DNA of 64,000 bases from the NCBI GenBank assembly GCA_046593355.1, contig JBKJNY010000185.1, forward strand, positions 6,765-70,764. The letters are read 5' to 3'. The translations under genes were made by a program, and so were the position numbers. The notes under the pieces are model-generated. The model did not search any database. It was not told the origin of the DNA and worked only from the letters and a program-made list of their open reading frames with translations. Position 1 is the stretch's first letter, and every line of letters begins with the position of its first letter. Source of the DNA: SXOA01 sp046593355 (GTDB lineage Bacteria > Planctomycetota > Planctomycetia > Pirellulales > Pirellulaceae). Positions 33,956 to 42,734 of this stretch are shown here, piece by piece.

Positions 33956-34981
33956 ATGTCCAACCTCACCCGTGCTTCGCAAGAACTTTTCAAGCGAAGC
34001 CCTGACGAACGGTTCACCTCGCTGGAGGAACTCACGCAGCATTGCCGTGACGAGAAGCGAGCCTCACAAGATCGTTGGCATCTGCCGCAGCAAGTGCGAT
34101 TGCAAGGGCTGCAAGATCTGATCGGAGTCGCCCTCGGCAGCGATGGTGACTTCCAACTCAATGACTGGAGCTTCGGCCAACTCTGCAAACTGGCGGGCGT
34201 CGGCAAGGATACCGTGAACCGGTTATCCCCCGACACCGCCAGCCAGGTGCTGGCGGAAACCCTGCCAGGAGGCAGAAAGCCGCTGCAAGTGCTCACCCGA
34301 GAGGACCGCGTGCGGTCGATCCACGGTGCGAGCTACACACGGCTGCACAATGCCGACCTGCTGCAAGTCATTCGCGAGACAGCCACCGACTTCACGCCTC
34401 CCCAGGTGGGATTCAACGGCGGAACAGGGCTGTACTGCGGCGAGCAGGATATGTTCGCCTTCCTCATCGACCCCACCGGCTGGATCGAGATCGAGGGGGA
34501 AGCATTCGCCCCCGGATTCTTCGTCTGGAACAGTGAAGTCGGCCGGCGCAGCTTGGGACTGCAAACGTTCTGGTTCCAAGCGGTTTGCCAAAACCACATC
34601 GTGTGGGATGCGATCGAGGTGCTGGACTTCTCGCGGAAACATACCGCGAACGTCCATGATGCCCTGCTCGACATCCGCCGTGGCATTGACGACCTGGTAG
34701 CCAAGCGGGACGCCCGCCGCGACCAGTTCGCAGTGGCCATCGGCAATGCGATGAAGGAACGCCTCGGCGACGACGCCGACGAGGTGATGAAGAAACTGGC
34801 CGAGCACGGCATCAGCCGCTCGCTCGCCAAACAGGCGACGGAGCTGGCCGCCAGCCAAGGCCGCTTCACCATCTTTTCGCTGGTCGATGCCCTGACCAAG
34901 CTCACAGGAAAGGCGCAATGGATCGGGGATCGCACCGACGCGGATCAGAAGGCAGGATCGCTCTTGGCCCTCGCACTCTAG
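33956..34981 (+). CDS. DUF932 protein
   Basis: A 341-aa protein of the DUF932 (phage/plasmid-like) family: a conserved region with VLTREDRVRSIHGASYTRLH, LYCGEQDMFAFLIDPTGWIE, GFFVWNSEVGRRSLGLQTFW and FQAVCQNHIVWDA. GGAG precedes ATG 33956. DUF932 genes are frequent in plasmids, phages and integrative elements; the role is unknown, though they are sometimes suspected of anti-restriction or replication-linked roles. It is followed at short distance by a zinc-ribbon gene and a paralogue of the 31684 gene, so it heads a small operon. Confidence 0.8.
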   Translation: MSNLTRASQELFKRSPDERFTSLEELTQHCRDEKRASQDRWHLPQQVRLQGLQDLIGVALGSDGDFQLNDWSFGQLCKLAGVGKDTVNRLSPDTASQVLAETLPGGRKPLQVLTREDRVRSIHGASYTRLHNADLLQVIRETATDFTPPQVGFNGGTGLYCGEQDMFAFLIDPTGWIEIEGEAFAPGFFVWNSEVGRRSLGLQTFWFQAVCQNHIVWDAIEVLDFSRKHTANVHDALLDIRRGIDDLVAKRDARRDQFAVAIGNAMKERLGDDADEVMKKLAEHGISRSLAKQATELAASQGRFTIFSLVDALTKLTGKAQWIGDRTDADQKAGSLLALAL

Positions 34982-34991
34982 CGAGGACGCC

Positions 34992-35201
34992 ATGACATCG
35001 ATGCCCAGTGATCTGCCAAGGGATGTCCCCTTCACGCTCGCGTGTGCGAACTGTGACACGGAGAGTCCGAAAACCTATGAGGAAGCGCTCCAGCAAGGCT
35101 GGACGCGGATTCAATACGACGACGGGCCGGGCTGGAATTTCCTCAGAATCTGCCCCGACTGTCGGCCTGACTGGGAAGGCACGTCGCCCGCTCAGCAATA
35201 G
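34992..35201 (+). CDS. Small zinc-ribbon protein
   Basis: A 69-aa protein: MTSMPSDLPRDVPFTLACAN with CANC, then WTRIQYDDGPGWNFLRICPD with CPDC, a two-knuckle zinc ribbon. It begins 10 bases after the DUF932 stop. It resembles the zinc ribbon at 31081 in size and setting but not closely in sequence. Confidence 0.65.
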   Translation: MTSMPSDLPRDVPFTLACANCDTESPKTYEEALQQGWTRIQYDDGPGWNFLRICPDCRPDWEGTSPAQQ

Positions 35202-35239
35202 TTCCTGTTTCAATGTCTCTTGTTTAAGGAGCGCCAATC

Positions 35240-35515
35240 ATGGCCAAGACGAATGGTTCGAGCGGTAACAAACCTGTCCACGAAGTCCGTTTCGGTCGCA
35301 TCAAGGCCGCCATTTGGGAGAACGAAACCCAGAATGGCACACGCCATAATGTGACTCTGCAGCGGATCTACAAGGACGACAGCGGCAACTGGCAAGCGTC
35401 CGATTCATTCGGCCGTGACGACCTGCCGCTGGTCGCCAAAGTGGTGGATCAAGCTCATAGCTGGATCTATCAGCAAGCGGCCGCCGACAGTTCCAAGGAG
35501 AAAGAGCGGTTCTAA
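35240..35515 (+). CDS. Conserved small protein, paralogue of the gene at 31684
   Basis: A 91-aa protein, MAKTNGSSGNKPVHEVRFGR followed by IKAAIWENETQ, VTLQRIYKDDSGNWQASDSF and a C-terminal helix ending AHSWIYQQ. AAGGAG precedes the ATG. The two copies share R[YF]GxIxAxIW, the central aromatic strand and the final helix. The family is, in my experience, common in planctomycete mobile DNA, but its function is unknown to me. Confidence 0.7.
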   Translation: MAKTNGSSGNKPVHEVRFGRIKAAIWENETQNGTRHNVTLQRIYKDDSGNWQASDSFGRDDLPLVAKVVDQAHSWIYQQAAADSSKEKERF

Positions 35516-36257
35516 TCGATCCCCTTCCCTCCCCGGAACCGAGAGAGGTTTTTCAATCCAGTTGCACCACCGGGCCTCTCTCCTTTTACCCGCATCGATT
35601 TTGCCCAACCATGCTGGAACACGACTTTGGTCCCCTGTGCTCAGCGCCCACCGGCCTGGCTGCTGTGCGGCCCACAAGACGGGGGCAGCGAGCCATCGCG
35701 ACTCGATGCCGTGGTCGAACGGACCAACACAGTTGGTATGTAGCGTGTTCATGTAGGTGTGAGATGCCAGGACAGGCAGCGAAGGTGTTGATCACGGAGA
35801 AGCAGCAGGCAGTTTTGCCGGACGGCAAGCCGCTCGTCCAACTCAAGCCGCCCTTCTGCCCGCCCCACCGCAAACGCCGCTTCATCTCAAAAATCACCTT
35901 GGCGAAAAGCACCCTCTCATTGTCAATCATTTGAGAATTGCGACTTTAGTCTAACTAATAGGGGTTAAAAAAACACCACCCATTGTTGCTTTATATTTCC
36001 TCGGACGAGGGGGCACTGCCTTGCTTTCAACTGCACCTATGTCGTGCGTACTCAAGAGGATTGGGTGTCCCGGAGGGCAAATCCCCATCCCGAGGGAATT
36101 CTAAGGCGAGCTGAACGACGGAGAATTCCGGGATTTCCGGGGGGGGTGCCGTTCAAGTCGAATTATCTTTAGGGATTGTGCCCGGGATGCCGAATACGCC
36201 GTAAGCGGGGGTTTGCGCAGTCCCCTCATTTTCGCAGTCTCATCCAGGGGGACGGTC
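35516..36257. other. Spacer with possible transposase N-terminal fragment
   Basis: About 740 bases separating the plasmid-like part from the Tad part. At 35764-35934 (+) a frame reads MPGQAAKVLITEKQQAVLPD, which resembles the first residues of some planctomycete transposases, then loses similarity; this may be an insertion-sequence scar. An A run near 35970 and G-rich stretches follow. No other gene seen. Confidence 0.35.
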
Positions 36258-38057
36258 ATGACAGTGGTGTCTATCACTTCGCAGCAAAGTGCGTCGCTCC
36301 TTGCCTTAACTCTGTTGTGCGCTTTGGCGGTGCCTTCGGTGCTTGCGCAAGAAACCTTACCAAGGCCCAAACCGCCAACGCTTCCGCCTTTGCCCCTGAC
36401 CGAAAGCCGCCCGATCGAAGGCGAAGCCGCCGAGCAGCGATTCCAGACGGTGCGTGAAGCAGGTGACCGGGAGCCAATTGCGTCATTCCTAAAATCTCTG
36501 CAAGGATCTGATGCGGTTATTGAGGTGACTCTTGGACAGGGACGGCTATTAACGACCAAGAAGCCAATCGCAAGTGATAAAGGAGCCTCAGTAATTGCTG
36601 TAGGGGATCCAACAATCTTAGATTTCGAAGTGCTTCCCAACCCCAAGATGATCCGCCTTATTGGCAAGCGGCCAGGGGTAACCGATCTGTCGATCACCAC
36701 GGCGGACGACCAGACTCACGTATTTGAAGCTCACGTCGTCTTGGACGTGGCACTGATGAACGCCCAGCTGCGGCAAATGTTTCCGGATGCGGAAATTCGA
36801 GTGTCGCAGTTCCGAGGCCATATCTTGATCGAGGGTCAAGCGAGAAACATTTCGCAGGTCACCGCTGTTGATAAGCTGGTGCGAGGGTTTATTTCCTCCT
36901 TGGAAGCGACCACGGGACAAGGAGGAGCTGGTCGGACGGTTGGACCTCCTGCTGCTCCACCCTCCGCCCCAGCGCCGGGTGTCGAAGTAGAAACGACGAC
37001 GACGCCGGACGGTGATCCTCGGCGAACTACTGGATTGCGAGCGGAAGTTGAGTCGGGTCAGCGCGGCGGATTGATTGGCGCGGCCACGACGACGCAAGTC
37101 ATCAACCTGATGAAGATACCGGGCGTTCAGCAGGTCTTGCTTCAGGTCAAGATTGGCGAATTGAACCGCACGGGACTCCGTGAAATCGGATCGGACTGGT
37201 TTGTACAGTGGGGTCAGAATGGCAACAAAATCGGCACACAAATAGCGGGCGCAACGCAAACCTTAAATGGCCTGACCGGGCTGGGAAGCAGTGCCACCGC
37301 GTTCGGCATTTTCCCCTCCGGCGATGTGGAAATCGTGCTCCGCGCACTTCGCGAGAACTCCATTCTCAATGTTCTTGCCGAGCCAAACTTGATGGCTATG
37401 AGCGGACAGCGGGCGAGTTTCCTGGCGGGTGGCCAGTTTCCTATCCCCGTTCCGCAAGGCGGAGGAGGAACGGGCGGTAACAATGTCACGATCCAATTCA
37501 AGGACTTCGGCGTTCAGCTGAGCTTTTTGCCCATCGTGCTCGATGACGAAACGATCCGCTTGCAAGTGAATCCCGAAGTGAGCTCAATCGACAGCAGTCT
37601 TGGCACCACCCTGGTTCAAGGTGGAATTCCGGTTCCCGGCCTGAATACTCGGCGCGTCGATACCACTGTGGAACTCAAACAAGGGACCACCCTAGCCCTG
37701 GCCGGGTTGCTCCAGGTCCAGCTGGATGCCAAGACCAATCGGATTCCTGGGTTGGGCGATACGCCCTATATCGGACCGTTTTTCAGCAACACCTCGCATA
37801 AGCGAGTGGAAAAGGAACTGATGGTCCTGGTCACTCCGTACCTTGTCCACTCATTAACACCCAACCAGGTTCCACCCCTTCCGGGCAGCGAGCTGCTGGA
37901 TCCCAACGACCTGGAGTTCTATTTTCTGAACCGGATTGAAGGTCGAACCGGAAGAAGCTTTCGTTCGACCATGTCGTGGGACAATCCCCTGCATCTGGTC
38001 GAGCACTTACGTCTCGAACAGGGATACGTCTGCGGTCCGGTCGGTTTTTCCGAATAA
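36258..38057 (+). CDS. rcpA: Tad pilus outer-membrane secretin (RcpA/CpaC)
   Basis: A 599-aa protein from ATG 36258 (GGGGG upstream), with a signal peptide (LLALTLLCALAVPSVLAQ). The N-terminal Tad-type domain (VTLGQGRLLTTKKPIASDKG, SVIAVGDPTILDFEVLPN) is followed by a BON-like part (GHILIEGQARNISQVTAVDK), a Pro-rich linker, and the secretin channel domain: NILNVLAEPNLMAMSGQ, AGGQFPIPVPQGGGG, VQLSFLPIVLDDETIRLQVN, LAGLLQVQLDAKTNRIPGLG. It should form the gated pore through which the Flp pilus leaves. It is the first gene of the left Tad block. Confidence 0.92.
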   Translation: MTVVSITSQQSASLLALTLLCALAVPSVLAQETLPRPKPPTLPPLPLTESRPIEGEAAEQRFQTVREAGDREPIASFLKSLQGSDAVIEVTLGQGRLLTTKKPIASDKGASVIAVGDPTILDFEVLPNPKMIRLIGKRPGVTDLSITTADDQTHVFEAHVVLDVALMNAQLRQMFPDAEIRVSQFRGHILIEGQARNISQVTAVDKLVRGFISSLEATTGQGGAGRTVGPPAAPPSAPAPGVEVETTTTPDGDPRRTTGLRAEVESGQRGGLIGAATTTQVINLMKIPGVQQVLLQVKIGELNRTGLREIGSDWFVQWGQNGNKIGTQIAGATQTLNGLTGLGSSATAFGIFPSGDVEIVLRALRENSILNVLAEPNLMAMSGQRASFLAGGQFPIPVPQGGGGTGGNNVTIQFKDFGVQLSFLPIVLDDETIRLQVNPEVSSIDSSLGTTLVQGGIPVPGLNTRRVDTTVELKQGTTLALAGLLQVQLDAKTNRIPGLGDTPYIGPFFSNTSHKRVEKELMVLVTPYLVHSLTPNQVPPLPGSELLDPNDLEFYFLNRIEGRTGRSFRSTMSWDNPLHLVEHLRLEQGYVCGPVGFSE

Positions 38058-38114
38058 ACGCAGCTTTGAGCAGTGCCACCCATTATCCAAGTGCCGATAT
38101 AGCTAGGTGAATCC

Positions 38115-38909
38115 ATGATGAAGCGTCCCGCGAAACTTCTGTTTGTGGTGCCATTCTTGGCGGGCTTTAGTGACGTGGTGGCCGAGCAGCCCAGACCCGC
38201 TGCCGAACCAACGCCTGCCCGGCAGCTGCGCTATGTGCGACTGGAGGAAGATGTACCATCGCCTCCGCCGCCAGTTGTCATTGAGAACCAAGACCCTCTG
38301 CAGGCAGCTTCCGCCCCAGCAGTCCTGGACCGCGAATGCTGTGAAGAAATGCAGGCCAGCTCGGCGAAACGTCCCAGATGGCAGCGCACCAAGAGCTGTC
38401 TGCAATACTCGCACTGGGGTTATGCCGATCAATTCCAGGTCCGTCCCTTTGGCACTTACGTCCGCTCGGCGGTTGACACCCAGGTCTCCAATGGCATTGC
38501 TGCCCAGTTGACCCTCTATCGATATGACTTTGTCGATGTGACGGGGATCGTTTCCACAAAACTGAATTCCCATGGGCGAATCCGTCTGGTGCGGATGGCA
38601 GGCACGCTCGGTAGCTGTCCCTATCCCTTGAATATCGAGTACGATCAGGACCATCCCCAGGCCAACGAGGCCCGGCGGCAGCACGTTCTGGCCCAGCTCA
38701 AGCAGATCATGGGCGATGTCGCCGATGAGCAAGTCGTGGTTCGAATTCCTGTGGTCCGCGGACGCGATGCCGAGGAGGGGCTGTTGCTTTATCAGAACTT
38801 GCTGCACCAAGTGGAGCAGGGCCCGACTTCCAGTTCATCGGGCGGTGGGCAAGGGGGCGCGACGAGTGGTAGTTCCGCATCCGCGGCGGTCTCCACTGGC
38901 GCACGCTAG
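38115..38909 (+). CDS. Exported protein of the Tad block, unknown
   Basis: A 264-aa protein with a short signal peptide (MMKRPAKLLFVVPFLAGFSD). A Pro-rich segment follows, then CCEEM, a central domain with CLQYSHWGYADQFQVRPFGT and ending in CPYPLNIEYDQ, and a Ser/Gly-rich tail. Four cysteines may form disulfides. It lies between secretin and TPR lipoprotein, where other Tad loci hold rcpB or an OmpA-like protein, but it resembles neither. Probably a periplasmic partner of the secretin. Confidence 0.65.
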   Translation: MMKRPAKLLFVVPFLAGFSDVVAEQPRPAAEPTPARQLRYVRLEEDVPSPPPPVVIENQDPLQAASAPAVLDRECCEEMQASSAKRPRWQRTKSCLQYSHWGYADQFQVRPFGTYVRSAVDTQVSNGIAAQLTLYRYDFVDVTGIVSTKLNSHGRIRLVRMAGTLGSCPYPLNIEYDQDHPQANEARRQHVLAQLKQIMGDVADEQVVVRIPVVRGRDAEEGLLLYQNLLHQVEQGPTSSSSGGGQGGATSGSSASAAVSTGAR

Positions 38910-38977
38910 TGTTCATCGACCGCGGCGATCGACCCATGAATGGCAGGGATGCCAGATTCACCGGACATAGGACAGTC

Positions 38978-40093
38978 ATGACACACCGTTCTTTCAACCA
39001 GCGCTTGTACGTTTTCCCCATAACTCTGGGGGCCTTGATGGCCGTCGCCGGATGTCAAGAGGTTCGGCAGCGTCTCTCCTGCGGCGAGCGTGCCAGCGAA
39101 CCCAATATGCAGCCTGTCGCTCCCGTCGTATCTGGTACGGGAAGGCGGGCGGCAACGTCGAAACTCGCAGCCACCAAAAGTCGCGATGCTGGTTTTGCGT
39201 CAGCCCGCGCCCACGAGCAGGGTCGCGTATTTAGCAAGGCGGCGACCGCCTACGAAGAAATCCTCAAGCAGCATCCTGATTTCTCCCCGGCCCATCACCG
39301 TCTGGCAATCGTGTACGAACGGCTGGGGAAGGATAGCTTGGCCCAAAAGCATTTCAAGTTGGCGCTGTCGCTTGCCCCCGAGAATGGCGACTTGCTGTGC
39401 GACTACGGCTATAGCCGCTATTTGCGAAACGACTTGGAAAGCGCTGAAGAAAACTTCCGCGCGGCCTTGTCGCTCAATCACGGGTTGAAACGGGCGCATG
39501 TAAACATGGGACTCGTTCAGGCCCGCACGGGGCGCGAAATCATGTCCCTCGACAGCTTTCGCGCGGCTGGTTGCAACGACAGTGAATGTCGCTCCAACCT
39601 GGCCTATGGACTGATGAAAGAGGAAAAGTGGGCGCAAGCTGCCCAGCAATTGCAGGTGGCTCTTTCGCAGAATCCCAGCTCAAAGATGTTGCAGGAGCGT
39701 ATGCAGGAAGTCCAGGCGGTGATGGCCTCAGGTCGCATTCCCAAGGCAAACGCCGCTCCTGCCGCCGTGGCCCAAGTTACTCCGGCCGCGGTAGCCCAAG
39801 TCGCTCCGAGTGCGGTAGCCCAAGTCGCCCCGGCTTTTATCCCGCAAGACATCATACCGCTAAAACTCGCCCCGATCGTCGATGCGAAGAGCAACAAGCA
39901 GGACGCTCCCATAGGCAGGCTGGTCGGTCCCAAGTCCACCCGGCTCCCGCCTACCAAGCCTATCGCCGTTGTCCCGAATGTTGCTGAACAACCCTCGGCG
40001 AAACCAGAATCGCCGTCCAACATTCCCAGTCAGCAAAGAGAAGTCACCCCTGCCTCCTTCAATGTCCCTCCCGTCATCGTCGACGCTCCTTGA
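38978..40093 (+). CDS. tadD: TPR lipoprotein (TadD-like)
   Basis: The start is ATG 38978 (MTHRSFNQRLYVFPITLGAL), giving 371 aa. A lipobox (LMAVAGC) ends the signal peptide, so it is a lipoprotein. TPR repeats follow: FSKAATAYEEILKQHPDFSP, AHHRLAIVYERLGKDSLAQK, DYGYSRYLRNDLESAEENFR. TadD-type TPR lipoproteins help assemble the secretin. After the TPRs come three tandem AAVAQV.P-type repeats (about residues 261-285) and a Pro-rich, probably disordered tail. An earlier ATG at 38936 is possible but would place the signal peptide internally. Confidence 0.8.
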   Translation: MTHRSFNQRLYVFPITLGALMAVAGCQEVRQRLSCGERASEPNMQPVAPVVSGTGRRAATSKLAATKSRDAGFASARAHEQGRVFSKAATAYEEILKQHPDFSPAHHRLAIVYERLGKDSLAQKHFKLALSLAPENGDLLCDYGYSRYLRNDLESAEENFRAALSLNHGLKRAHVNMGLVQARTGREIMSLDSFRAAGCNDSECRSNLAYGLMKEEKWAQAAQQLQVALSQNPSSKMLQERMQEVQAVMASGRIPKANAAPAAVAQVTPAAVAQVAPSAVAQVAPAFIPQDIIPLKLAPIVDAKSNKQDAPIGRLVGPKSTRLPPTKPIAVVPNVAEQPSAKPESPSNIPSQQREVTPASFNVPPVIVDAP

Positions 40094-40179
40094 CCTTTCA
40101 CTCTGCCGCCGGTAGCGCACATGCTAACCATGATCCGGTTCGCCGCGTCCTACCCGAGCGTCCCGTGTCAGTTGCCATC

Positions 40180-41375
40180 TAAGTAGGTCCGTAATTGAAG
40201 TTAAGCTGAGAACGGGAAATGGTTAGACTTCTTGCGGTTGGTTTTTGAATCCATTCGCAAGGAGGCGACTATGGCTGCCTGGGATTTGGGCGATGCTGCA
40301 TGGGATGCGTTGGACGAGTTGCGGTTCTCCACGGACGACGCGGATGTGTTCCGCAACGACGATGATTCTGATGACGGGTGTGGGGAGGACGAAGTTCGAC
40401 ATCGCGGAGGATTTGGGATGCAGTTCGGCGACGGTCGACAATGTGCGGAAACGGTACCGCCAGCGCGGCCTGGAAGGGTTGCAGCGCCGCAAACCGCCGA
40501 GCCGGCCGTCGCGGGCCACTCCCGAGTACCGCGCCTCCTTGCGGACAGCGGTCGAAACGCCGCCCCAAAGTTTGGGGTATGGCTTCAGCGTATGGTCGGC
40601 CAACCGTTTGGCCCAGCATCTGAAGAAAACGACAAAGATCGGGCTCAGCGACGATCGCGTGCGAACCCTCTTGGCCGAGGAAGGCTTCTCGTTCCAGCGG
40701 CCCAAGCACACGCTGAAAGGCAAACGGGACGAGGCGGCCTACGTGCAGGCCCGCGGCGAGCTGCAAACGCTGAAAAAAGGCCCTCCGCCAGAACGCTGGT
40801 GAAGTCCTGATCTTTCAGGACGAAGTCGAAATCCATCGGCATTCGGCACTGGCTCGGATGTGGTCACGCGTGGGAAAACAACCGGAAGTGCCGGCCCCGG
40901 GAAAGAATGAAAAGAAAGTGGTCTACGGCGGCGTGGACTACAAGACCGGCGTGCTGACTTATCTGATTGCGGACACGAAATGCGGTGCGACGTTCCTGCT
41001 GTTCTTGATCGCCCTGGTGAAGGCGTATGCCGGTCGCAAAATCCGTCTGGTGTGCGACAACGGCCGCTTCCATACCACCAAGGCAGTGCAGCAGTGGCTG
41101 AGCACCGGAACGAAATCGAAATCTATTGGCTACCCCCATACTCACCGAGCCTCAACCTGATCGAGAGATTGTGGGGGCACCTGAAACGCACCGTGCTGGC
41201 AAACGTGCTGTACCACAACCTTGGCGACCTCGTCGCCGCCTTCCGCAAAGGCGTCGCCCGCATCACCGGCAACCGAGACCACATGGGCTCTATGTGTGAA
41301 CATGACGACCTGACCCAAGAAATCCAGGCCCAAGTCCGCAAACGAGCAGCGTAACTTTTTCCCCGGACCTACTTA
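40180..41375 (+). mobile_element. IS630-family insertion sequence
   Basis: It is bounded by TA duplications (40180-40181 and 41374-41375). Terminal inverted repeats begin AGTAGGTCCG at the left and, on the other strand, at the right, with partial identity continuing to AAGTTA. The length is 1.2 kb with one broken transposase. Removing the element and one TA gives the sequence GTC-TAG on the minus strand, so it inserted into the stop codon of the neighbouring methyltransferase. Confidence 0.85.
40271..41354 (+). pseudogene. IS630 transposase with three frame breaks
   Basis: It starts at ATG 40271 (AAGGAGG upstream, MAAWDLGDAAWDALDELRFS). The frame shifts near 40360 to MTGVGRTKFDIAEDLGCSSA (HTH) and runs to an A6 run at 40773-40778. 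It then needs a one-base slip to give GEVLIFQDEVEIHR, and shifts again near 41100 to EIEIYWLPPYSPSLNLIERL. The DDE residues are visible (QDE, CDNGRFH, LIERLWGHLK). One break at A6 could be a transcriptional or translational slippage site; three breaks together indicate decay. Confidence 0.8.
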
Positions 41376-42032
41376 GACATCGCCTACCTGGAGTAGCGCC
41401 ACGAAGTGAAGAGCGCGCCCGAAGAGCCAGTTTCCCCACCATGGATAGAGCTTCAGGTCTCGCGTAATCGATTGTGTCGTCAATTGCGCCGCTTGCCACT
41501 CCGTATTCCATTGCTCGGGAGTCAAGTAGTGATAGGGGAGTGCGACGCCATGAGGTGCGTTGCCGACGTAATCCATGAAACGGAGCGTCGCCCCCGCAAA
41601 AGCCCCCTGCAGAAAGTGGTCTTTGATGAGCACGTGATGCCGAGCCACTCGGGCACCTTCGCGGAGCAGCGCCGATACGGAGTGGGTATGGTGCAGTACA
41701 TCACAAAACATCACACAATCAAAGGAGTCGTCTCCAAAAGGGAGGTTCTGTCCATCGAAGGCCGATACCGAGATCGATGACTCGCTACGGGGCGCAACTT
41801 CGACCCCTTGAATCTGGATGTCGGGGCGCAACTCCATGATCAAATGATCGATTTCACCGTCGCCGCAGCCGACATCCAGGACGCAGTGACCGGCGGGGAC
41901 GAGGCGCGCGAAATGCTCGGCCAAGATTCGAGTACGTCGGCCTTGGACAAATCGCCCGTGAGCGGTTCCCAGCAAGCGCAATGGCTTACCCGGCAAATTG
42001 GCCTGAGCGGCGCTATCGTTTGCGGCCGACAT
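41373..42032 (-). CDS. Class I SAM-dependent methyltransferase
   Basis: It starts at ATG 42032, giving 219 aa; the start overlaps the previous gene by 20 bases. The SAM motif is HCVLDVGCGDGEIDHLIMEL, followed by SFDCVMFCDVLHHTHSVSAL, the pattern of small-molecule or glycolipid methyltransferases (Methyltransf_11 type). A hydrophobic C-terminus (YPWWGNWLFGRALHFVALLQ) may bind membrane. The stop is TAA created by the IS630 insertion in an original TAG, so the protein is intact. It is the last gene of the minus-strand Tad/glycosyl block. Confidence 0.8.
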   Translation of the reverse strand: MSAANDSAAQANLPGKPLRLLGTAHGRFVQGRRTRILAEHFARLVPAGHCVLDVGCGDGEIDHLIMELRPDIQIQGVEVAPRSESSISVSAFDGQNLPFGDDSFDCVMFCDVLHHTHSVSALLREGARVARHHVLIKDHFLQGAFAGATLRFMDYVGNAPHGVALPYHYLTPEQWNTEWQAAQLTTQSITRDLKLYPWWGNWLFGRALHFVALLQVGDV

Positions 42033-42711
42033 AGCTGAGCTTTCCCCAGCCGATCGAACGGCGTTCGCTGGCAAACACTCTGTCCAGAGCGTGCAGGATC
42101 GCAGCGTTTGATTCAAGCCAGTTGTTGTAGGTAACCTTCTCTCGTTCGATCATGGTGGCAAGAGCGTTCAAACGGGGCCAAAGGTGGCTAAGGGGTGTGA
42201 TTTTACACGCTGCATGCACAAGGCGAAGGAACGGCGTTAACCAAGGTTCCACGGCGATAAAGCGGCCTTCGTCACGGAGTATTCTGTGGGATTCTCCCAA
42301 GACGCTGCTAAGGTCTCCGGGAATGTCGCTCAAATGATGCAAGCCCCCTTGGACAATCACGATGTCAAAACTGCCATCCGCAAATGGAAGGGCTCGTCCG
42401 TCGGCGACGTAGAGCATCGCGTTTCCTGCGAACTGCTCCAGCAATCGCTCCGAGAGGTCTACTCCAGTTAAATCGTCGAACCCCATGCCCTCCAGGGCAT
42501 GCAGCCCGTTTCCGCGACCACAGAAAAGCTCGACAATACGCGACGACCGGGGCCATTGCTCAGCCCCTAGTGCCAGTAGCCGATTTCGAAACTTGCGAAT
42601 CTCTTGCTCGGGCGACTCGAACCGGAGATAGGCCGCTTCCCAAATCTCATCGCAGCAAGTGATGGGCTCGCAGGCGCGAATGATTTGGGAGCGGGGTCTC
42701 GACGATGCCAT
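42013..42711 (-). CDS. Class I SAM-dependent methyltransferase
   Basis: It starts at ATG 42711 (MASSRPRSQIIRACEPITCC) with AGGGAA upstream, giving 232 aa. The SAM-binding motif is RIVELFCGRGNGLHALEGMG, then GVDLSERLLEQF, DGRALPFADGSFDIVIVQGG and HHLSDIPG. The substrate is unknown; surrounding glycosyltransferases suggest a sugar-lipid or polysaccharide intermediate. It overlaps the next methyltransferase gene, so the two are co-translated. Confidence 0.8.
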   Translation of the reverse strand: MASSRPRSQIIRACEPITCCDEIWEAAYLRFESPEQEIRKFRNRLLALGAEQWPRSSRIVELFCGRGNGLHALEGMGFDDLTGVDLSERLLEQFAGNAMLYVADGRALPFADGSFDIVIVQGGLHHLSDIPGDLSSVLGESHRILRDEGRFIAVEPWLTPFLRLVHAACKITPLSHLWPRLNALATMIEREKVTYNNWLESNAAILHALDRVFASERRSIGWGKLSYVGRKR

Positions 42712-42734
42712 CTGATTCCCTGGATCTTTCGTAG

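Noticed and set aside
35764..35934. Possible independent gene MPGQAAKVLITEKQQ
   Set aside because: Only the first about 15 residues resemble transposase N-termini; treated as a scar in the spacer.
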